Source of the DNA: Rickettsia typhi
GTDB taxonomy: Bacteria; Pseudomonadota; Gammaproteobacteria; Burkholderiales; Burkholderiaceae_C
Length of the DNA: 6,444 bases
Direction of reading: 5' to 3'
Assembly (NCBI GenBank): GCA_943325485.2
Contig: CALPPP020000073.1
Span: 1 to 6,444, forward strand
How positions within the stretch are numbered: the stretch's first letter is position 1; each line of letters opens with the position of its first letter. The notes under the pieces were generated by a model. That model saw only the letters and a program-made list of their open reading frames with translations, was not told where the DNA came from and did no database searches. Of the stretch, positions 1 through 3,971 are shown piece after piece. The position numbers and the translations under genes are program-made.

Positions 1-255
1 GTTTTCCACCACATTGATGCTGCCATCGGGGTCGCGCACCATGATGACCGAGCGTTCACCGACCACGGTGCGGCGGAAGTCACCTGGATTGGGAATTTCC
101 GCCTCTAAGCCGACATAGCACCAGTGGTGGTTGTAAAAAAAGCGGTCTAACTCCTTTTTGTACAAATCTTCTCGGGTGTAAGCCCAAAACGGGATGCGGC
201 TGGTGCCCTCGCCTGCCCACTTGGGATCAGCTGGAAATACAGTGGTTTGTGTCAT
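1..255 (-). CDS. nagG: Rieske aromatic-ring-hydroxylating oxygenase alpha subunit, salicylate 5-hydroxylase large-subunit type (5' part only)
   Basis: This is the N-terminal 85 residues of a ring-hydroxylating oxygenase large subunit; the rest lies beyond the left edge. The protein begins MTQTTVFPADPKWAGEG and contains FWAYTREDLYKKEL (residues 23-36), NHHWCYVGLEAEIPNPGDF (42-60) and GERSVIMVRDPDGSINVVEN (66-85). These are the hallmarks of the segment just before the Rieske [2Fe-2S] motif (CxH...CxxH), which would follow immediately outside the window. From memory the match is closest to NagG, the large subunit of salicylate 5-hydroxylase (salicylate to gentisate), and more distant from anthranilate or benzoate dioxygenase large subunits. 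The start is supported by GAAGGA about 8 nt upstream. It is divergent from a NahR-like regulator, which fits salicylate-inducible control. The Rieske and catalytic iron ligands cannot be seen, so the substrate is inferred from N-terminal resemblance and context. Confidence 0.86.
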   Translation of the reverse strand, partial: MTQTTVFPADPKWAGEGTSRIPFWAYTREDLYKKELDRFFYNHHWCYVGLEAEIPNPGDFRRTVVGERSVIMVRDPDGSINVVEN

Positions 256-329
256 GCCCAATTTCCTTCAATCAAAAACGAATACCCGCTGTGTATGTTC
301 AACCTTAGTTTGTTTGGCTGCACCACAGG

Positions 330-339
330 TTCCATGGAA
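330..339. repeat. 10-bp perfect palindrome
   Basis: TTCCATGGAA reads the same on both strands. It lies 75 bp upstream of the oxygenase start codon, between that gene and the larger dyad at 355-377. Its position would suit an activation site near the oxygenase promoter, but a 10-bp palindrome alone is weak evidence. Confidence 0.35.
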
Positions 340-354
340 TGTCCGCTCAAATCA

Positions 355-377
355 GAATATATGCATTGTGGATATTC
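355..377. promoter_or_regulatory. Candidate LysR-type operator, perfect T-N11-A dyad
   Basis: GAATAT (355-360), an 11-nt spacer and ATATTC (372-377) form a perfect inverted repeat. The inner bases give the T-N11-A pattern typical of LysR recognition sites. The dyad centre is about 77 bp before the regulator start and about 111 bp upstream of the oxygenase start, a plausible site for both autoregulation and divergent activation. The right arm also contains TATTCA, a hexamer repeated upstream of the transporter. Binding by the neighbouring regulator is inferred. Confidence 0.55.
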
Positions 378-382
378 AAGAT

Positions 383-411
383 TTATAAGTAAATAAGTCA
401 ACTCATATAAG
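383..411 (+). promoter_or_regulatory. Possible promoter of the LysR-type gene
   Basis: TTATAA (383-388), a 17-nt spacer and TATAAG (406-411) resemble a weak sigma-70 promoter, with a poor -35 and a -10 matching five of six consensus bases. Transcription would begin near 418, leaving a leader of about 25 nt. The region is AT-rich, so chance matches are easy. Confidence 0.35.
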
Positions 412-442
412 TTATATTTGTTTCATGAATAAAGGCTAGGCC

Positions 443-1348
443 ATGGACCTCAGAGACATAGACCTGAATTTGCTGGTTATCTTCAATCAATTGCTGATGG
501 ACAGACGGGTTTCCACCTCGGCCGATAAGTTGGGGTTGTCGCAACCCGCCGTCAGCAATGCGCTCAAACGCCTTCGTGCGCTTTTAAAAGACGAATTGTT
601 TGTGCGAACCTCGCGCGGCATGGAACCCACGCCTTATGCCTTGCATTTGATTGAACCCATAGGCTATGCGCTTAGCACCTTGCAAAACGCCTTGAACCAA
701 CGCGACAGTTTTGATCCTGCTACCAGCGAGCGAACTTTCACGCTGGGCTTGACCGACATAGGCGAGATTTATTTCATGCCCACACTGATGGCCATGCTCT
801 CAAGCGAAGCCCCGCACGTCAAGATCAGCTCCCTGCGCCCTAACACCGGACACTTGAGCGACGATATGGCCGCTGGCAACGTGGATATAGCCATAGGCTT
901 ACTGCCGAGTTTGACTACGGGGTTTTTTCAACGTCGCTTATTCAAGCAGCGTTATGTGTGTCTGTTCCGTCAAGGTCATCCCATAGCCCGTAACCCCATC
1001 AGCCTGGCGCAATACAAAGCACTTGCGCATGTAGGTGTGACCTCGGCCAACACGGGGCACAGCGAGGTGGATGAATGGATGACCCGCAAAGGCATTGCGC
1101 GTAACATCCATCTACACGTGCCGCACTTTGTGGCTGTTGGTCATATTTTGCAAAGCTCAGACTTGATAGCCACCGTGCCCGAGCGATTCGCCCAAAAATG
1201 CGCTGGACCTTTTCAGTTAGAAACCTCGCCCCTACCCTTTAAGCTGCCTGAAATTGCCATCAACCTTTTCTGGCACGCTAAGTACAACCGGGAACCAGCA
1301 AACATGTGGTTAAGACAAAGAATCATTGAATTGTTCAGTGAGCATTAG
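443..1348 (+). CDS. nahR: LysR-type transcriptional regulator, NahR/NagR-like (salicylate-type inducer)
   Basis: This 301-residue protein has the usual LysR length and plan. An N-terminal winged HTH spans about residues 6-65 (LNLLVIFNQLL, then the SADKLGLSQPAVSNALKRLR recognition region and LFVRTSRGMEPT). It is followed by a linker helix and a two-lobed effector domain (about 90-300). The resemblance to NahR/NagR, remembered from the naphthalene/salicylate regulators, is close along the length: the MELRDLDLNLL-like start, SFDPATSERTFT (89-100), TDIGEIYFMP (104-113), TGFFQRRL, VPHFVAVGHILQ, and the C-terminal LPEIAINLFWHAKY. In that family salicylate or a similar hydroxyaromatic acid is the inducer and the protein activates a divergent operon. 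The start is fixed by an in-frame TAG 5 codons upstream and by the family N-terminus; the SD (AAAGG) is weak. The gene is divergent from a NagG-like oxygenase and convergent with a transporter. The family is secure, the exact inducer inferred. Confidence 0.93.
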   Translation: MDLRDIDLNLLVIFNQLLMDRRVSTSADKLGLSQPAVSNALKRLRALLKDELFVRTSRGMEPTPYALHLIEPIGYALSTLQNALNQRDSFDPATSERTFTLGLTDIGEIYFMPTLMAMLSSEAPHVKISSLRPNTGHLSDDMAAGNVDIAIGLLPSLTTGFFQRRLFKQRYVCLFRQGHPIARNPISLAQYKALAHVGVTSANTGHSEVDEWMTRKGIARNIHLHVPHFVAVGHILQSSDLIATVPERFAQKCAGPFQLETSPLPFKLPEIAINLFWHAKYNREPANMWLRQRIIELFSEH

Positions 1349-2688
1349 GATTTAGGTCCGATATGGCCACGCAATACCGCAAGTCCCAGCGTGGTGACCA
1401 CCATTGATCCACCCAACAAATTTAAATATGCGTTTGAACCGCCAGCAGTGATCATTGCGGCACCGGCAAATGCACTTACAAAAGCACCAATCCTGCCAAA
1501 AGCCATGGCAGTAGCTGCCCCTGTCGTTCGAATTTCAGTCGGGTATAGATGGGCACACAAAGCAAACATGGCGCATTGCAAAGCAGTAACGAACAAGCCA
1601 TGAAACCCCAGACCCCATAAAAAGGTTTCAGGCGTTGCTGTAATGTTGACAAGCTTCAATCCGAAAGCGGTCACTGCTGACATTGCCGCCCAAAAAATCA
1701 TGGAGCGACGTGAGCCAAAGCGATTGATAGCAGCTGCACAAAGAATTGCACCAAAAATACCGCCAAAGTTATACGCCGTCAAACCCATGCCAGACATGGC
1801 AGGCGACAAGCCTTCAGTGGCCAACATCGTTGGGAGCCAGCTGTAAGCGGAGTAAATCGACAACTGAATCATGAAAAAAGCAAGCCATAGCCACGATGTG
1901 TCAAAAGCTCTGCCGGCACGAAACAATTCGGTGATATGACCTTGTCGCGCTGTCACGACGACACCATCTGTGAATTGTTTTACTTGTGAGACATCGTGTG
2001 CCATTTTTTGTAGCAACCCACGCAACTCCTCCCAACGCGAAGGTTGACGTGCTAAAAATTTAGGGGACTCATGCAATGTGAAATACAAAATTAAGGCAAA
2101 CACAATCGCAATGCTTCCACCGATATAAAAAAATACACGCCACCCCTGGTTTGGCAATATTTGTGCAGCAGCGAGTCCAGCAAGCATTCCACCCGCCGGA
2201 TAGCAGACGATGGCAGTTGTAACCGCCATGGTTCTGTACCGCATGGGAACAAATTCAGCTGTCAAAGTGGTGGCAGCAGGTAGAGCGGCACCAATGCCTA
2301 AGCCTGCAAAGAATCGAATGAATGCAATACTTTGCACGTCTGTTGACAGGCCAATCAGCATGGTTGCAGTACCAAACAACAAGATGCTGGCGATCAATAC
2401 GGGTTTTCTTCCAAACTTATCTGCCAAGACACCAGCACTCAAACTGCCAATGGCCATACCTGCGAGACCACTGGCAACGGCTATTGAGAATGCTGCCCTG
2501 GTGGTTCCCCACTCCTTCATGATGGAGGGAATTGCGTAGCCAATCATTTGCCCGTCAAAGCCGTCTACGATGATCGCCAATGCAGCCAGGACATAAATCA
2601 TCTTCTGAAAAGAAGTGAGGTCGCCATCATCTATGGTTTTCGAAACGTCAAAATGCCTTTCTGCCGAAGTATTCCTGACTGAATCCAT
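1345..2688 (-). CDS. MFS transporter, aromatic acid:H+ symporter (AAHS) type
   Basis: This 447-residue inner-membrane protein has about 12 hydrophobic segments and the PcaK/BenK/GenK/MhpT-like layout. The first helix carries DGFDG (42-46), whose aspartates belong to the conserved DGFD motif of aromatic acid symporters. The helix 2-3 loop has the MFS signature GVLADKFGRKP (86-96). RFFAGLGIGAALPAATTLTAEFVP (125-148) matches the AAHS helix 4-5 motif, and ESPKFL (207-212) precedes the central cytoplasmic loop. A second loop signature, NRFGSRR, lies in the C-terminal half. Such proteins import benzoate-, hydroxybenzoate- or gentisate-like acids with protons. Placed beside a NahR-like regulator and a salicylate-hydroxylase-like gene, it probably imports salicylate or a related acid; the substrate is inferred. 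AGGAGG lies 4 nt before the ATG. Its stop overlaps the regulator's stop by 4 bp on opposite strands. Confidence 0.92.
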   Translation of the reverse strand: MDSVRNTSAERHFDVSKTIDDGDLTSFQKMIYVLAALAIIVDGFDGQMIGYAIPSIMKEWGTTRAAFSIAVASGLAGMAIGSLSAGVLADKFGRKPVLIASILLFGTATMLIGLSTDVQSIAFIRFFAGLGIGAALPAATTLTAEFVPMRYRTMAVTTAIVCYPAGGMLAGLAAAQILPNQGWRVFFYIGGSIAIVFALILYFTLHESPKFLARQPSRWEELRGLLQKMAHDVSQVKQFTDGVVVTARQGHITELFRAGRAFDTSWLWLAFFMIQLSIYSAYSWLPTMLATEGLSPAMSGMGLTAYNFGGIFGAILCAAAINRFGSRRSMIFWAAMSAVTAFGLKLVNITATPETFLWGLGFHGLFVTALQCAMFALCAHLYPTEIRTTGAATAMAFGRIGAFVSAFAGAAMITAGGSNAYLNLLGGSMVVTTLGLAVLRGHIGPKS

Positions 2689-2692
2689 AGTG

Positions 2693-2698
2693 CCTCCT
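2693..2698 (-). promoter_or_regulatory. Shine-Dalgarno of the transporter gene
   Basis: A perfect AGGAGG sits 4 nt before the ATG and fixes the start at 2688. One A lies between it and the upstream inverted repeat ATCGC-CAA-GCGAT (2699-2711), which could fold as a small hairpin next to the ribosome site. Confidence 0.8.
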
Positions 2699-2725
2699 AT
2701 CGCTTGGCGATTGATTTATTCATTT

Positions 2726-2753
2726 TTAATAAAAAAACATTCTAGGAAGCCAA
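2726..2753 (-). promoter_or_regulatory. Possible sigma-70 promoter of the transporter gene
   Basis: Read leftward, TTGGCT (2753-2748), a 16-nt spacer and TATTAA (2731-2726) each match four of six consensus positions. The spacer includes a run of T residues. Transcription would start near 2719, giving a leader of about 30 nt with the AGGAGG. The half-site array at 2778-2805 would then be centred roughly 70-75 bp upstream of the start, a usual position for a LysR-type recognition site. Confidence 0.4.
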
Positions 2754-2777
2754 ATTTATTCTGCATAGACGATGAAG

Positions 2778-2805
2778 TGAATACGGCTTATTCAGCGGAT
2801 GAATA
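2778..2805. promoter_or_regulatory. Three-half-site operator-like array upstream of the transporter
   Basis: The order is TGAATA (2778-2783), 5 nt, TATTCA (2789-2794), 5 nt, TGAATA (2800-2805). Alternate copies are inverted and each starts 11 bp after the last, so they lie on roughly the same face of the helix. The right pair makes a perfect 6-5-6 dyad with an inner T-N11-A, similar in feel to the ATTCA...TGAT element described for NahR targets. A fourth TATTCA occurs at 2717-2722. Binding of the neighbouring LysR-type protein is inferred from the shared hexamer in its own control region. Confidence 0.5.
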
Positions 2806-2842
2806 TTGTCTTTGCAAAGCTCAGATCTGATTAGGTGACGCT

Positions 2843-2884
2843 AAAAAGACAAAAGGGTTAGCTCTGATGAAGAGCTAACCCTTT
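2843..2884 (-). terminator. Rho-independent terminator after tRNA-Pro
   Basis: A perfect 14-bp stem (2852-2865 paired with 2871-2884) encloses a 5-nt loop. Read leftward, it is followed by TTTTGTCTTTTT, a broken T-tract. It begins 8 bp after the tRNA CCA end and would end the tRNA transcript before the transporter leader. On the other strand the stem ends in TTT only, so leftward termination is the main reading. Confidence 0.9.
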
Positions 2885-2892
2885 GATACTTA

Positions 2893-2969
2893 TGGTCGGC
2901 GTGGCGGGATTCGAACTCGCGACCCCTTGCACCCCATGCAAGTGCGCTACCAGGCTGCGCTACACGCCG
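2893..2969 (-). tRNA. proL: tRNA-Pro, anticodon GGG, CCA encoded
   Basis: The 77-nt gene folds as a standard cloverleaf. The 7-bp acceptor stem CGGCGTG/CACGCCG is followed by discriminator A and an encoded CCA. The D arm is GCGC/GCGC with a CCTGG loop, and the anticodon stem is CTTGC/GCAAG with loop ATGGGGT, giving anticodon GGG at 2933-2935. The T loop is TTCGAAT. It decodes the proline codon CCC (and CCU by wobble). The acceptor and D arms are close to E. coli tRNA-Pro(GGG). One oddity is an A-C mismatch in the T stem (2917 and 2907). It follows merR by 34 bp and has its own -10 box. The symbol follows the E. coli name for the GGG isoacceptor. Confidence 0.97.
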
Positions 2970-2979
2970 ATGAGGACTA

Positions 2980-2985
2980 ATTATA
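2980..2985 (-). promoter_or_regulatory. -10 box of the tRNA-Pro gene
   Basis: A perfect TATAAT lies 10 bp before the tRNA 5' end, which would put the transcription start within a few bases of the mature end. No good -35 hexamer is seen at 16-18 bp; that stretch falls over the merR stop codon. The tRNA may also be read through from merR. Confidence 0.55.
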
Positions 2986-3005
2986 GCCTTGAGAGAAGGC
3001 TTTTT
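2985..3005 (+). terminator. Small terminator-like hairpin reading rightward
   Basis: AGCCTT (2985-2990), loop GAGAG and AAGGCT (2996-3001) are followed by TTTT (3002-3005) on the + strand. A 6-bp stem with a T-tail could stop rightward, antisense transcription before it enters merR. Read leftward, the hairpin has no T-tail and fills the spacer of the tRNA promoter. The short stem makes this tentative. Confidence 0.4.
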
Positions 3006-3459
3006 AGTTCAGCAAATCGCGTATTTCAAATAATTCACGACGCAGCAATTGAAGCTTGTTGGAGTCGTTGTCTTCTGAGGTCAATTGCCAATTGTCCTCA
3101 GTGCGGGTCTCATCCAAAGACAAGTTATCTTCTAAGTCGTCCAAGCCTTGCAACATCACTTCGCCAGCACGTTTTTTATCGCGTTCTTGCTGAACCAGTT
3201 CTTGCAATTTATTGCGGGCTCCGCTGATGGTGAAGCCCTGCTCGTACAAGAGGTCTCGAATACGTCGAATCATCAATACTTCATGGTGCTGGTAATAGCG
3301 GCGATTGCCGCGACGCTTCATGGGCCGCAACTGTGTAAATTCCTGCTCCCAATAGCGCAGCACATGGGGCTTGACGCCACATAACTCGCTGACCTCACCG
3401 ATGGTGAAGTAGCGCTTTGCTGGAATGGAAGGGAGAGAAGTCTCCATGGGTACGGTCAT
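3004..3459 (-). CDS. MerR-family transcriptional regulator of the pheST-ihfA locus
   Basis: This 151-residue protein has a MerR-type N-terminal winged HTH, residues 16-85: KRYFTIGEVSELCGVKPHVLRYWEQEF, the wing RRGNRRYYQHHEVLMIRRIRDLLYEQG, then FTISGARNKL. The following helix (82-98) probably dimerises. The rest is an acidic linker (about 106-135, rich in D and E) and a short amphipathic tail, KLQLLRRELFEIRDLL. There are no C-terminal cysteines, and the only cysteine (27) is in the HTH, so it is not a metal or redox sensor of the classical kind. From memory, a gene of this type regularly follows ihfA in Burkholderiales; its target is unknown to me. An in-frame TAA directly precedes the ATG, so 3459 is the furthest possible start. 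No SD is visible, and Met5 is an alternative. The gap to ihfA is 166 bp, so separate transcription is likely. Confidence 0.93.
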   Translation of the reverse strand: MTVPMETSLPSIPAKRYFTIGEVSELCGVKPHVLRYWEQEFTQLRPMKRRGNRRYYQHHEVLMIRRIRDLLYEQGFTISGARNKLQELVQQERDKKRAGEVMLQGLDDLEDNLSLDETRTEDNWQLTSEDNDSNKLQLLRRELFEIRDLLN

Positions 3460-3625
3460 TTAAAAAAGTGAAGTCAGAGGTTACACGAAGTAACCACCCA
3501 AGTTAAGCATATCGGCAGGATATTCCGAAAATAAAGTCTTTGACTTTAGAAATAAGACCTATATGCCGGCGGTTTTTGCCTCCGATCAGCCACAAGCCAA
3601 AGGTGTGACAGGCCAGATGTGTACT
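3460..3625. other. 166-bp gap between ihfA and merR with several small dyads
   Basis: No gene is seen here. It contains GGTTAC-N5-GTAACC (3479-3495), AAAGTC-TTT-GACTTT (3533-3547) and a looser pair GCATAT (3507-3512)/ATATGC (3561-3566) enclosing the latter. CAGATG (3614-3619) pairs with CATCTG (3634-3639) across the ihfA stop. Read leftward, the second hairpin is followed by ATTTT and might weakly terminate ihfA transcription. No strong GC-rich terminator is present, so read-through into merR is possible. Confidence 0.5.
3479..3495 (-). promoter_or_regulatory. Inverted repeat in the merR leader
   Basis: GGTTAC, 5 nt and GTAACC form a perfect dyad ending 19 bp before the merR ATG. Read leftward it could fold as a hairpin followed by a T-rich stretch ending TTTTTT, so it could be an attenuator-like element. 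As DNA it could be a binding site, for example for MerR autoregulation. The sequence cannot decide between these. Confidence 0.4.
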
Positions 3626-3958
3626 TTATTCGGCATCTGTCCCCGGGGTGCCTTGAATATGTTCTTTGAGCTTGTGGCTGGCATGGAAGGTAACGACACG
3701 CCGGGCTTCAATGGGAATAGATTCGCCAGTGCGTGGATTGCGACCAGGACGGGCCGCTTTGGTGCGAATTTGGAAATTACCAAAACCCGAGATTTTGACG
3801 TCTTCACCATCAACCAATTTTTGCGAGATCAGATCAAAAAAAGCGTCGATCATGTCCTTGGACTCGCGCTTGTTTAAGCCAATTTGGTCGAACAAGAGTT
3901 CGGCCAATTGCGCTTTGGTCAAAGCAGGCGTTTCCAAGGTTTCAAAAGAAATTTCCAT
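3626..3958 (-). CDS. ihfA: Integration host factor subunit alpha
   Basis: This 110-residue DNABII protein is slightly longer than the 99-residue E. coli IhfA, with extra residues at both ends. The N-terminal helices (LTKAQLAELLFDQIGLNKRESKDMIDAFFDLI, 13-44) form the dimer body. VKISGFGNFQIRTKAARPGRNPRTGE (54-79) is the beta-arm region, with Pro71 in the RPGRNP motif at the place of the intercalating proline that kinks DNA. The C-terminal helix is FHASHKLKEHIQ (91-102). It pairs with IHF-beta to bend DNA in replication, recombination and promoter control. AAGGAG at 3967-3972 lies 8 nt before the ATG and touches the last base of the pheT TGA; the genes are 13 bp apart, so cotranscription and coupled translation with pheT are likely. 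The pheS-pheT-ihfA order is also found in E. coli. The assignment as alpha rather than beta rests on the context and the motif. Confidence 0.98.
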   Translation of the reverse strand: MEISFETLETPALTKAQLAELLFDQIGLNKRESKDMIDAFFDLISQKLVDGEDVKISGFGNFQIRTKAARPGRNPRTGESIPIEARRVVTFHASHKLKEHIQGTPGTDAE

Positions 3959-3971
3959 TTTGCTTTCTCCT

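Larger units (their letters stand above)
256..442. promoter_or_regulatory. Divergent control region between the oxygenase and LysR-regulator genes
   Basis: These 187 bp separate two divergent starts. The half next to the regulator (about 350-430) is strongly AT-rich. It contains a LysR-type dyad (355-377), three ATAAGT direct repeats (385-390, 393-398, 407-412), a TATTCA (373-378) and its complement TGAATA (426-431) just before the regulator start. The half next to the oxygenase has a perfect 10-bp palindrome (330-339). LysR-type regulators of degradation operons usually bind such shared intergenic regions, repressing themselves and activating the divergent operon when inducer is bound. No clear sigma-70 promoter could be placed for the oxygenase gene, as is common for activator-dependent LysR targets. 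Confidence 0.75.

Noticed and set aside
194..388. 64-codon open frame on the + strand over the oxygenase start and the control region
   Set aside because: It overlaps the oxygenase 5' end antisense and runs through the operator region; no domain or SD.
1367..1394. Inverted repeat CCACGC/GCGTGG near the convergent gene ends, considered as a shared terminator
   Set aside because: The 16-nt loop is large, no T-tract follows on either strand, and it lies within the transporter coding region.
2885..2892. Search for a duplicated tRNA 3' end (attachment-site repeat) elsewhere in the window
   Set aside because: No second copy of the tRNA-Pro 3' end was found by eye in this window; it could lie outside.
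2883..3227. Open frame on the + strand running through the tRNA complement into merR
   Set aside because: Its N-terminal part is the translated complement of tRNA-Pro, a well-known source of false 'GVAGFELATPCTPCK'-like proteins.
3540..3565. TTGACT and TATATG on the + strand, considered as a rightward promoter
   Set aside because: The spacer is only 14 bp and there is no rightward gene downstream.
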